Of a DNA stretch of 64,000 nucleotides, positions 21,533 through 33,227 are shown piece after piece. Position numbers and translations under genes: made by a program. Every line of letters starts with the position of its first letter. Within the stretch, counting starts at the first letter, position 1. The notes under the pieces are model-generated. The model did not search any database. It was given only the letters and a program-made list of their open reading frames with translations, and was not told where the DNA came from. The stretch comes from Mesodorylaimus sp. YZB2_4 (taxonomy: Eukaryota; Nematoda; Enoplea; Dorylaimida; Dorylaimidae): the NCBI GenBank assembly GCA_030248295.1, contig JASANH010000138.1:124001-188000 (forward strand), read 5' to 3'.

Positions 21533-23542
21533 TTAACAGCGCGGTTGCGCCAAAGTACTCATGATCACATCAGGCCAGGTCTGACCCCATCCATAGCACT
21601 CCATGTTTCTATCATTGGCATTCTTTAGCCACTCATACAAGGGTTGGAAGTAGGCCAACAATGATCTGGCTGACATTTTCGTATTCCCAGTCACTTGTTG
21701 CATAGCCTTTGTCCAATGAACACTCGACCCCAGTCTCAGCATGGCAGACAATAGCCCACCAGCCTCTTTGTTATTGTAGAAATCACACTGGTGCAAAGGA
21801 CCAGTATGACCAGCAGCGCCACACATGGCCTCATAAAACTGGAACTGAATAACCCCGGACACGAAATAACGAGCGAATTCTATTCCATCAACAATATGGG
21901 ATTTGGCTGCGGCATCAAAATCCGATTCATTCCTTGGAATAGGAGGCACCAGTCCCATGAATTGAAAATACAGATCCCACCAGGCTTTGTTCAGATTCTG
22001 ATTTGTGTACGTGCCATCGAATACTCGCCATCGCCAAGATTCGATCATATAGCTGAAGACAAGAAACGGGACTTTAAACAAGGCTTGTTTGTACAACCAG
22101 TTGAGATCGCTTTCAGGATCTTCGTCGGTTTCGTCCAGCCCCAGTTTTTGCGTATGCCGTCTTGTGCTGGCGGCCAATGCGATAGTGTCACCAATGCTTT
22201 CGTGGAAGCCGGGGTTAGCTGGCTGCCGGAAGCCGATAGGTTGGTCGGAATATTGAAGGAAATACTGGATGTGCCCCATTTCGTGATGAGCAATAATCAG
22301 ATCGTATTGAGTTATCCTGGCGCATACTCTGATTCGGACATCTCGATTCGTGAGCATATCCCAACTGGTGGCATGGCACACCATCGATCGGTTTGCAACT
22401 CGAGAAAATATCGACTGTGTCCAAAGCGAGCTTGGTGCTGGTATCATGCCCATGGATGTGTAAAACTCATCGGCTAATTGAAACAGCTTCCTCTGATCAT
22501 ATCCCAAAGTTTGCATGGTTCGTGTAACATCTGCGAGTGACTTTTGGGGGAAGGGCATCGTAATGCGGTAAATATTGCTCCATTCTTCAGCCATGACATT
22601 GCCTGAAGGGTTAACGCGGTTCTGGGCGCACGCAGTTACCACGACTAATCTAATACATACCCAATATATGTGCAGGGATGGTCGGACCCGCAAATCGATC
22701 TCTGTATACCTCTCGCAATCGTCGGCGAACGTAAGTGTGCAGCTGTTCATATAAAGGCAGAATCTCGTAAAACAGTCGGTTGGCCTCATCCTCGAAATTC
22801 GGTACATCGTAGTACGACCTCCATACCTCTCCCCAATTTCGAAACTTCATGGCATTCGCTTTAAGGTTACGTAATTGTATCTCTTCAAGAAAATGCGATC
22901 TTATTGCGGGGCCAACGGCATCTCGCCACGATTTCCATACGTAAGCTAAGAAGTCGTAGTTACGTTGGACAGCTACCTGAACGAGAATGTCGGGGTCGAA
23001 GAGCCATCTTTTGGAACAGTAGTCACGACCCGTTTGCCTAGAGCATATGGAGCGAGTGTTGAAGACGGTGGTCATGGAGGTGACCAGGAATCTGAAAGGA
23101 GCTGACGTGAAAGATCGCTTCGTTGATGTCATATATACTGTATGTGACAGGAATTACCAGACAGCCCTTGCCTACTGTACCTTTCTCTTGCGCTAGCCTC
23201 TTCTGTCCAGATACTTTCATTTACTGCGTATCGTTGCAGTTGCTCAACTTGACGTCGGACTGAAGGATCCTCCATAGTTCTGGTATCAAATTTTAACACC
23301 TGAGGGGCCAATGACCTTTCATATGCATCATATGCGGCAGCAGCGTCCAAGACAGCCCTCGATGTGTCAGTGCTGATGTTGGTCTCGTAATTCCATTTGG
23401 CTTGTGCGAACCTGGAGCCCAATTGAATCAGTTCATCATTGACCAGCAGCAACCATTGCCTGGCTCTGTCATCTTCAATGGACGCTCTCAATGATGTAAT
23501 CAATGCTATTGATGTGAGCACAGTATACACCGCTTCGAACAT
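21533..23542 (-). CDS. Angiotensin-converting-enzyme-like M2 peptidase, secreted
   Basis: Three exons (23542-23181, 23091-22671 with the coding end at 22661, 22602-21533; the second exon is 23091-22661) give 620 residues. A signal-peptide-like N-terminus is followed by the M2 peptidase fold. The zinc site HEMGH lies near residue 370 and the third ligand follows in PGFHESIGD. Both chloride/substrate-region blocks FDGTYTNQN and YFVSGVIQFQFYEA are present, as is AGHTGPLHQCDFY. The catalytic residues are intact, unlike the inactive ACN-1 type. There is no C-terminal membrane anchor: the protein ends in QPRC, so it should be soluble and secreted. ACE-like dipeptidyl carboxypeptidases trim peptide hormones. 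A TATA-like box lies at 23590-23583. Confidence 0.93.
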
Positions 23543-23582
23543 AGCAAGGTCGGGGTCTCAAGAGAGAAAGGTCAACAGGCCT

Positions 23583-23590
23583 ATTTTATA
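23583..23590 (-). promoter_or_regulatory. TATA-like box of the ACE-like gene
   Basis: TATAAAAT on the minus strand, 41 bases before the ATG at 23542. Confidence 0.5.
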
Positions 23591-23823
23591 GTAAAAGAGG
23601 CTAGTGTGGAAAGACCCTTCAAATTCAGACTGATTCAAAGTTACATAAACCAGTTCTTTCTTCGTACTGGCTTCGTTTTTCAGCTTCAACGCTCTTCTCT
23701 CGACGAAGGCTCCCTGAGGCGGATTTCGCATTCCTTGCTCTAATAATTCGTCTTAGTTCATGCGTGGGTGGATGAAAGAGTTTGAGCAAGGCGCCTGGTC
23801 ATTCTCGAAAAGATCTCGATGTT

Positions 23824-24529
23824 TTATGCGTGACAGGAAGAAACCAGTTTTGAACAGGCGGTATCCGTATCAGTTTTTGGTGAAGTAGATGTAGTTTTAC
23901 TTCTGGCTATCATGGTCCACTTCTTGGCAAAAGCCGTGGTATCCAATAAATTGCACGGAGCTGCAGCTACAGGCTGACGCGTTGTAACGGCACGCAGTAC
24001 TATGCATCTGCTGTGATTGAAACGTGACTTAGTATAGCACTCAAGTTCTTGACCAAATTCGCTACTACACAAAAAAACCTCTCTACCTTAGCACGATAAT
24101 CTTTCATTTTGCACCATCACAGATGATAACTCCCCACCATCACTGATCCACACTCAAGTCATCTTTGGCAAGGGCACCATTTTTCCAACCAAATCTGAGG
24201 CCGTTTCTGAATTTTCTAAATCCCTTTCTTATCACGTGTTTCAACGCCCATATCCATCCTTGATGACTTTAAATGAGCGAAATAGTCTCAGAACAGACGA
24301 CGGATTCAGGTTCAGTTGGACCATGATCCTGGAACGTGCTCATTATAACTGGGGTCAGTGAGAACTCTGTCAAGACGGCGGCAGCTTACCTTTCCGACAA
24401 TGGAAATCTACGACCGTAGAATGTTGACGGCCTCCTAGCATTGGTGTAGTAAACGTATTTCGAATCGCAGTCATGAATGATCAGAGTGAAAGCGAGGATC
24501 AGAAGGATCAGTCGGCAATGGCCAAGCAT
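23824..24529 (-). CDS. Small secreted Cys-containing peptide precursor
   Basis: Two exons (24529-24390 and 24064-23824) join in phase 2 and give 126 residues. A clear signal peptide (MLGHCRLILLILAFTLIIH) is followed by a Tyr-rich segment flanked by paired arginines: RR, PSTFYG, RR. Gly before a dibasic site is the usual signal for C-terminal amidation, which would release a PSTFY-amide-type peptide. Exon 2 has five Cys and ends SSCHA; one more Cys sits after the signal peptide. The donor (gtaagc) and acceptor (tttttttgtgtag) are good. If the intron is retained the frame stops at once after FPLSER. No known neuropeptide family was recognised. A competing frame on the plus strand (24123-24361) lies within the intron. 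Confidence 0.5.
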
Positions 24530-25103
24530 ATTTGGTTCACTGGATAGTCACTGAATGCGCAAGAGCGAGTTCAGCTTGATCAGTCGTTCCCACAAATGGT
24601 GCGTTCATGTGACAGGAGGACATCTGTAATTGCTTACAAAGAGCCTGGATGTTTTAGACGAAGCTACTTGGGTCGGAGCGCCAGAGAATATTAGGCATCG
24701 CTGTTAGAACGGCCTGTTTTCACAGCATGACACTCGAGGGGTGCGTTCGAGAGAAACATGAAATTGATCGGACAGAATGAGTCGTCAATATTTTATCCGA
24801 CTATTCCGATAGAGACCATTGCCGACCATTGCATTTGCCATTGCCTAAAGCCCCGTTTACACTATTTATTAAAAACGTGCTTTGTTGCCCACGAGCACAG
24901 TGAGCACGAAACGATTACATCGCAGCTGCAATGAAGTACGGATTAGGTGGATTGCTGTTGGTTGCACGACCTGCACAAGGAACAAAACGACTTTTCTTTC
25001 AGCATACAAAGAAAATGGGCTCTTAACAATCAAGGGACAAGTAATCAAGAGCAAAGTCAGCATCGTCAATCAGTATGGCAGACGTCTTCAGTGGGAGTAT
25101 CGT
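24530..25103. other. Intergenic
   Basis: No exon supported. Confidence 0.4.
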
Positions 25104-26101
25104 TCATTTCTTGCCAAAAGGCAGCCCAGAGGCAATGCTGCCCATACTGCCAAGACCGCCTAAGCCACCTAGTCCGCCCCCACCAATCGGGCTCCGGCCC
25201 AATCCACCCAGTCCGCTTCCGATGCCTCCACCAAAAGGAGATGCTCTGAGTCCGCCAAGGCCTCCAATGGGGGAGCCTCCTAAGCCTCCTAACCCACCTA
25301 GGGGTGATCCGCCCATTCCACCTAACGCACTCATAGCTCCTAGTGTCCCCATGGTGCCAAGGGGTGAACCAAGGCCACCCATGCCCCCGAATGGTGATCC
25401 ACCGAGTCCACCAAGGCCGCCGAGTGGTGAGCCGCCAAGTCCACCGCCGAATGGCGACCCTCCAAGTCCACCAAGGCCACCCCCAAATGGTGACCCACCG
25501 AGTCCACCACCAAATGGTGACCCTCCAAGTCCACCAAGACCACCGCCAAAAGGCGATCCGCCGAATGGCGAACCACCAAATCCACCTCCAAATGGCGATC
25601 CCCCAAGTCCGCCGCCAAATGGCGAGCCACCGAGCCCACCGCCAAATGGCGATCCTCCTAGTCCACCGCCAAATGGCGAGCCACCGAGCCCACCGCCAAA
25701 GGGGGATCCTCCAAGTCCACCGCCCAATGGCGAGCCACCGAGCCCACCGCCAAAGGGGGATCCTCCAAGTCCACCGCCCAATGGCGAGCCACCGAGCCCA
25801 CCGCCAAATGGTGATCCTCCAAGTCCACCACCGAGCGGCGAACCTCCAAGGCCACCGAGTCCTCCGCCTAATGGAGAGCCGCCAAACGGACTGCCGCCCA
25901 GTGCTCCAAGACCGCTCGGCATACCAGAGTTCATTCCAGGGTATCCTCCTCCTGCCAGAGAGTTCAGGCTGCTCAGTCCACCTAAAAAGGATTTCGCATG
26001 CACGGTCCCGTTGGCTCTCAAAAATCTTCCAGCATACCAAGTTGAGCTTGGCAAGTTGAGATCATCACTGCCGTGATAAGTGCCAATAAGATGTGCGACA
26101 T
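25104..26101 (-). CDS. Secreted Gly-rich repeat protein 1
   Basis: Two exons, 26101-26038 and 25981-25104, joined in phase 1 across a 56-base intron, encode 313 residues. Exon 1 is nearly all signal peptide (MSHILLALITAVMISTCQAQ). Exon 2 is low-complexity Gly/Leu/Ser/Pro/Phe built from a 9-residue (27-base) tandem unit close to GGSPFGGGL, repeated about 20 times, ending in LPFGKK. Such proteins are found in cuticle, eggshell, mucus or adhesive secretions; nothing here decides which. The opposite strand and other frames are also open because of the repeat, but lack a start and signal peptide. Confidence 0.84.
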
Positions 26102-26621
26102 GTTGACCAGTATTTTCCGCAAGTCTCCAGATTTAATCGTTTGCGTAAACTGAATCAACACGAGAAATTGGTGACGTTGAGCGCCCGATTGTCTCACTGT
26201 ACTAGGACACTGCCTCAGAGGTGCTGCTTTGTCACTGCCATATCCGCCTTCTTCGCAATTTTTAAACACACGAGTATTCAACGCCCACGAGTATTTACCC
26301 CGAGGGTTATAAAAACAAGTTGCCAGTACTCTCTCAGTCACTTTAAAAGTCAAACCAGTCGGTAATGAGAAAACATATTACGCCTACTCGAACAGAGAAA
26401 ACAGATTTTATTATGGTATCATTGCCTGTTTGAGCAAGACCTTCTTCGAGCGATAATATGTATTCATGCAAAGGCGGATTCATCCGGAAATCTCATGCCT
26501 CAGTTTCTTTCAGAATTGAAGTCGGCCTTCTTTTTTGCAAGTATACAGAACTGCACCAGCAAATTAGCACCTCATAATCCAAAGAAACCAGCATATTGTC
26601 ACCACAGCCCATTCATCACTT
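26102..26621. other. Gap between the two Gly-rich genes
   Basis: Should contain the promoter of the first gene. A TATAAC-like box read on the minus strand lies near 26312. Confidence 0.4.
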
Positions 26622-27265
26622 TTACCTTCTCTTACCTAGACTTCTCAGATTTCCCATTCCTCCCAAACCCGACCCTAAAACACTGCCGCCCATGGGCCTG
26701 CCAACTATCGGACTGGTACCCAAAGTGTTTGTGACTCCCGCTGGACCAGTACCAAACGGAGAAGGTACACTTCCGAATGGCGTGGGCCCTAAGCCGAGAC
26801 CATTCATAATGACTGGGTTCATACCACCGAATCCAGTCGGCATTCCTCCTGTCATATCTGGCATCGCTCCCATAGAGTTCATCCCATTGGGCACGCCGCT
26901 GAAACTGTCCATGCCATTGGCCATAGGTCCGAATCCAGATGGCATAGGTCCCATTCCACCTGTGGGCATAGCACCCATTTGACCCATATTCGGCGCCCCC
27001 TGCCCAATACCGGTGAGCCTGCCTACAGTGCCGAGGTTACCCGACCCGACTGGAGCGCTCAGGTCATCGGCCCCTTGAAGGAATGCCGTGCTTCCGCCAT
27101 TTCCCAGCAGACCCGTCAGAAATCCAGCGCCTAGCAAAGAAAAAGCTCACGTCAGGCGTGGTAAGAACAAGAACCCACACATACAGTACCTATTTGCGCA
27201 TGACATTCTTGAATAGACGCGACGGATGCTACCAAAATCAAATAGCGAAGCCTATGTTTCTCCAT
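26622..27265 (-). CDS. Secreted Gly/Met/Pro-rich protein 2
   Basis: Exons 27265-27190 and 27130-26622 join in phase 1, giving 194 residues. The layout copies its neighbour: exon 1 is a signal peptide (YLILVASVASIQECHAQ), the intron is in the same phase at the same place, and exon 2 is a Gly-rich mature chain, here with Met, Asn and Pro (GGMGPMPSGFGPMANGM) and a basic RSLGKRR tail. The two genes are most likely tandem paralogues that diverged in repeat content. No conserved domain is visible. Confidence 0.78.
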
Positions 27266-27614
27266 TGAAAGCTGTTTTCCAGTGTCCAGGGTCCTGTGAT
27301 TCCGAAACCAAATCACCTTCGCTCTGCCTGCCCTTCACGACCAGCCAATGCCTCTACCTCGTACTGCTCTGCGCGCGACTGAATGCCTACTTATTCTGCC
27401 TACCGCCTTACGCCTAAGGCTAGTGGACGTGCCGACGATTCGTACAACGCACCTGTAGAGACAGGCAAAATGAGCTTCCACAAATTGCATATAACTGTTA
27501 GGGTTTCACACACTACACCATGAAAGGACAGCTTACGGACAATGTCTATGCGGCAACCCATCATATACAGCAAGTACAATTAAGCGAATTGCAGAAAGTT
27601 GGCATGATATGGTA
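27266..27614. other. Gap between Gly-rich gene 2 and RGK-like gene 1
   Basis: Promoter of the Gly-rich gene and 3' flank of the GTPase gene. No other feature seen. Confidence 0.4.
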
Positions 27615-30600
27615 TCACTTTTTGATACTCAACAGATCTTCCAACGACCTTGATCCTCGTCTTCGCCCGAATACTTTTTCAGCCAACTTGTGACCAACCG
27701 CTGTCAAATTGGAGCAACTTGTAGTGTCCGTATTCGAATCATCGCCTTGCCTTCGCGATGCTTTGACATGCTTTCCCGATGATCGTCTAATGATACTCGC
27801 TTGTTGCAAGGGTCTCGTTGCAATCGAACCAGAGGATGAACGAGAGGACGAACCGCGACTTGAACGCCCTCGTGGATCACTGCCAGGGCTTTGTTGATCG
27901 CTGGCTAACTCGCCGGATGATATATTTTGGGGTTCTCGCACACCCAATCTTTCCTTATCATTATGTCGAGCCTGAGCCAATATGGCCACTAGCAATTCAT
28001 CCATGTGATGACCTAGAACCACGGCGATTTCCACGAACTTGCAGTCGTTTTCTTTCGCTGCGGCTTTGCCCTCTGAAGAGAAAAGAATGAACGCAATATT
28101 CAATGAATTCGTCAGATATTGAATAAGATAAGGAGTCTCACAATACCAAAGCTCGAAATACTTGGAAAGCTAGAATATGAGTGCCCTTTGCAATTTTTTG
28201 TCCCGACCCTATGGTTTTCAGTAGCAGTCGCACTGGAAAAGGGATTTTGCAGTCCGTTCTACCCATTCTACGGGCCGCGCTGGTTTGCCAGGACGTGAAT
28301 ACATGCAAGATTTCCCGCACAAATAACAAAAACAAGACAGATCTGAAGAAAATTCGAAAATTCCGATATGAAACTGCACGAACGAGGAGGTTTTGCGGAT
28401 GGAAACAGTTCTTGCGGATTGACTGACACGTAGGCAAGAACTGTGACGAAATAAAAACCATCATTGCTCGTGATTTAACGCAAATGTATGCACTTCATAC
28501 GTTCCAAATGTCGAAGAAAAAAACATCGCCTGATAATTAGTCGGCACGTACCTTCGATAGAAACCACCCTTTTTCGTTCCAGATCCATCTTATTGCCAAC
28601 AAGGATGATGGGTTTCTCGGCACTGTGGGTCTGAAGGCGTAATTGGAAAAGGATTTGTCGGGCATTATCGAAACTGATGCCGTCATCGATACTGTACACC
28701 ACGATGTAACCTGCCGCGCTCAGTGACAACGATAGGTCGTTCTGAAAGGCAACTCGAGGTAAATAAGGAAGCAAGGAGCAAAACGGAGGCAGCTCACTTT
28801 TTGATTGTCAACCTCGATGAAAGTAAGTTGCGATTCCTCGCCGTTCAAAATCACAGTGACAGAGTTCTCCACAACCCCATGGCCTAATAAAATGGGCATA
28901 AAAAATCTGTTTGGATTAGCATTGGTCAAACTATACATACAAGCCTCGTGTTGGAACGGGTTGCAGTAGTCTGAAGTCATAAACTGATTGATAATGGATG
29001 TTTTTCCGACTGCTTCTAAACCCAGGACCACGATATTGTATTTTCTTACAACATTGGGGCAAGGGCACGATGGCGAACTTGGCTCCTCCGATGGACTGAA
29101 GCAGGATGACAGTAGTGGCATTGGCGAGTGACTGCGACTGCTCATATTGGAACTGTTCTTCGATCCTGGTGCGGCCGGAGAGTGAGAATAAGGGGCTGTC
29201 AAATCTGTCCGCTGTGGCTGCCAAGAAATGTCGGCTCCAGTGTGGCAACGGCGCCTGAACGAATCACCACGATTGATCACGGCCCCTTTTGTAGGGTCGA
29301 TAGTGAATGTACGCATCCGTTGATAACCCAAGACATCATCATTGGGAGGGGACGCGATATCTGTGGGAGCCAACTTGTCTTTTGTCCTTTGAGCTGATTT
29401 CTCGTTTTGCTGTGGACTGCTCGGACGATTCTGATCTCGATTTACAGCCCTTCGAATCTTTGTTAGTTCCTCGTTCCGATAAGGAACGCTGGACGTACGA
29501 CGACGGAACCCTGCCGTCTTTTCATCATCGCCGCTGTGGTCCGAGTCGGCGGTCAAGTCTTGCTTCATCGTTACTCGCTCGGTCAATGGACTCCTAACTG
29601 CCAAATCAAGTGGACGTCTTCCTCGTGTTCGCATAGATTGAGTTCGGACAAAAGGTTCGAGCTGATTAGATGGACTTTTCTTTTCCAACGCCTGGAACAT
29701 AGTTGCGCTGTTGGAAGAAAGCACAAGCGGATATTTGAGACTCACCCTCAGTGCATTAGCTAATCGCTTTGTTCTCATTTGATTCATTTCGCTCATGACG
29801 ATATGTCCTTCACTGCCAGCTGCGCGCGGGCTGTTGGACCAAGTTGCATCGGACTGAGCTGTCGATTTGTTGATCTTGAAAGACGCCGATTTGGCTCGAT
29901 CCAATCCGTGTCCCCCATTGACTTGTAGTGTGGAGCGAGCTTGTGGTTGGCGTAGAGAAGAAGAATAATGAAGGTGCGCTTTGGGCATGGACTCGTGATC
30001 CACTACTGATGCGTCATCGACAATAATTTTCTCTTTCTCCATGACTTTTGACACTGGTGCATCGAAAGTGTCCTTGTTTGCCCAGTCCGGATGGACGTCG
30101 TGATGATCAAAAACGGCCCCCCGTCGCCGAAACGACTTGTTGCTCTCCATCAGCGACATTTTCGAGCCAGTGCTGCTGGGCTCCGGGTCGCCTTTCGCAT
30201 TTTCACTCTGCTCATTCCGTCTGATTCCATAGACTTTACTGAGAATGGTGTCTCGGACTGGGAGCATACTTCCGGGAATCAGTTCTAAAAACATCATCAA
30301 AAAAGTTGTTACAATGGCTAATGCAAAACAGAAAAACCTGCTTTAGATATCTCTTCAAGTGTAATTGGACCCATTACGACGCAGTGAGACAGATAATCTG
30401 GGTCTCAAAAGCCTCTCTGTGATCGAAATATTTTGGTCGTTACTCGCGAGACTGGTCAATGAACACACGAAAGACTCTTAACCAGGAGAAATCGATGTAA
30501 CTAGTGATGCAGGAAGTCCTTTCCACGGAAGCCCGTATCGACCTGTCTCATTCGAATGAGCCCTATGATCTCGAGACACCTACTTTGGCTCCATCGACCC

Positions 30601-32090
30601 GGACAATGTTCCAGCCAATAACTACATCGTATATGTTCGATCTTTGTATTATGAAAGGACGGATATAAGCACTTTCCATATCAGGCTTAGCTAACGACTA
30701 GATATTTGCCAGATGAATAAACGAAGAAGGTATCTTTTATGAAATATGCTAAGGACTCAACTCACAAAGAAATAAGGAATTTCTTAAAGAGATCCCATAA
30801 GACTTAATCGGGACGCGGTATAGGGTTCGATCCACCATCGTTTCTACTTTTCCATACGGTTCCGATCCCACGGGCAAAGTCGAACCACGAAGCAGCGAAC
30901 AGATGCGGAGAGCATTCTAAGCGAGGCGATAAGAAATTCTCTCCGTGCTTATGTACTTCGAGAACACCAGCAAAACAGACGGTGCGGCAAACTTTGCATG
31001 AGTTTACCTGGCACCTAAAGTTATCAGACAGAAGTGCGCTGGCACAAAAATCGAACACGGATTACTCATGGCTTTCGGAAAGGAGGAGAGAAGAGCATGC
31101 TAAGGACCAAGAGCGTTCTTCCCACATCGCCTAATCTATGTCCGATTATATAAGAATAAGATTCATGTCCTAAAAACCAACACCAGCCTGGCCCATCAAA
31201 TAAGGCGCAAAAAACCAAGCCTATCGATTGCGGAGAGAGTGTGAATATCGGGCCAAAGTGCCAGGGTGGTTTTTGCTTTTTTGATCCACACGCCATTCCC
31301 ACTTCAACAGCTCCGGCTGGCTGACGAGCAACGCAGCGAACAAACTAAATTGAGATAAATTAACCAAGTATATAAGGCGGGCCTGATAAAAGAGGGAAGT
31401 GGGAATCGCATTAGTAAAAATTAAGAGTATTTGGCATGTTTGCCCTTCTTTGATCATCAGTCACCGTTCTGACCATTTCCTAGTCTCCATTCTCACGCTG
31501 TCAAAACACGAGAGAGGACAATCTAAAACCCCACAGTCAAACTAAAAAGGAAAACGAACGATGAAATATCGGTAGGACGTTAATTGGAATGCGCAAGCCT
31601 AGTGTTCCCAGCGAGAATTAAAAAAAAAGAATGGTGCCTATGTTTTCTAAAGCTCGAATGCACAATGACAAGAAATTGTAGGAACATTCACTCGGGATGT
31701 CACAAATGGAACAAAATACCCCTGTTTTCAAACGACATTAGAGGGTTGCGACGAGTTTAAGTTCGCCGGGGAATCGGCTTATTTTCTGTTGCGCAGAAAC
31801 GAAGACGGCTTTTATTCGCGGACGAGTGGCTGGCCAATGCAACTAGGTGTCACCTTGAGTACATTGTTTCCCCACCTGCCCACCTAGGCACTACCATTTT
31901 AGGACTGGCGCTAAAGAATAAGCCTGCTCACCGCCACGCACGTACCTGTCGGCCGAGGCTGCGTATGTGTCTTAGAATTAGTCGCGTCCTTCGGCGAGAC
32001 TTCGTCATCGTAGAATGGAAAGGGACGATCGAAGCGGACATTGAATAACAATTGATAAGCTTCAGTCGAATCAACTTGTGCAGAACGCAT
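27615..32090 (-). CDS. RGK-like (Rad/Gem/Rem/Kir) Ras-related GTPase 1
   Basis: Five exons (32090-31946, 30284-28941, 28883-28798, 28741-28552, 28072-27615) encode 740 residues. A long Ser/Arg-rich N-terminal extension of about 455 residues precedes a GTPase core. The P-loop is GLEAVGKTS. The G4 motif is intact as GNKMD. The G3 DxxG is absent (VDNQKNDLSLSLSAAGY), as is typical of RGK proteins, and the G5 region reads EIAVVLGHHMDELL. The C-terminus has no CAAX box and ends in an RRRGSRSLEDL element. RGK proteins inhibit voltage-gated calcium channels and remodel cytoskeleton at the plasma membrane. The first intron is 1.66 kb; its phase fits the exon-2 acceptor. A paralogue lies 4.4 kb away on the other strand. 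Confidence 0.85.
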
Positions 32091-33227
32091 GTCTAATTTC
32101 GAACTGATCACACGTTTCACTTTTATGAGTCAATGTAACTGCGAGTTCCAAGTCACGTTTCCGGTAGAGAAGCGATAAGTAAAGAAACTCAAGCCGCTAC
32201 TCGGATGCTGCGTATTTTATCTCCTCTTAACCGCCCTACTCGAATACGTAGAAGTTTGAAAAGAAACTAGCAGCTGCTATTTACGTACATACTTTCACGA
32301 CCACAGGAGAAACGAGCTGCTTGAACTCGTCCACGAAGTGCATAACTAATCGGTGACCAAACATCACGTGCGACCGGCCTCAGGCGGTGTTTTCCTTCTC
32401 CCTCTGTCAAAGAATTGTACAAAACACACCTGACAGGCCATATGTTTCCCTATTTTTCTTGCATTTACGGCTTCCGCCAACTCAGTTCACTTACTCCTTA
32501 TTCACTTATTACTTACGCCTGTGTGCTTTCGACCCTTGAAGAAAATGAAAAGCAAAACCAGGAGTTTCAAAACTTTTGCTGCACCTTACATGTTTTGCTA
32601 TCTGCAGGACAGCCGTGAGTGGAAAGAAAACTCATAAAAAAGTGAAAGCAATAAGTCTTTTGTCAAGAATAAATCTCTGCTCCAAATGAGCTAGAAAGTT
32701 AAGGTGAAGGTCCCGTGTCGAAGGCACCCCTTGAGTCACATTATAGCATCCCTTTTGACGTCAATGCGAGCATCTTCATTCCTTATAAAACGATTACTAA
32801 CAGCAAGCAACTGGCGCGCCAGGCTCCCGCTGAGGTAATAAAACTAGGAGGAAGTGACGTCACTGAAAGCGGATTGGTTTGGGTGATCGGACATAGGAAA
32901 TGTGAGTTACGGCCATACTGAAACGAGGCAGTTTGGGCCGAGCTCAAAACGAATGCTGACATCTGGAAACACCAGCGCCCATCAGGCGTAAAGATAAGGT
33001 ACGAGGTGATAACAGTCCCTGGACTGGCCCACTCAGTCACGGAACTTTGACCGGTTACAACAGGCACCACCTATCCATATCACTGGCAAGAACACATAGC
33101 TGCCCGTTCAGGGACCCCTAACACAGGAGATTCAAGCCAGCACACAGTACAGCAGCACTCTGGAGGACAAATACATGAAGGCACAGCCAACCACGAGTCG
33201 ATACAGCAGATCATAGTCACAGCCCAA
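32091..33227. other. Upstream region of RGK-like gene 1 / 3' flank of its neighbour
   Basis: No exon supported. Confidence 0.4.

Noticed and set aside
25075..26076. 333-codon Pro-rich open frame on the plus strand
   Set aside because: It is the reverse strand of the 27-base Gly-rich array; the repeat keeps several frames open. The minus-strand frame has the signal-peptide exon and good splice sites.
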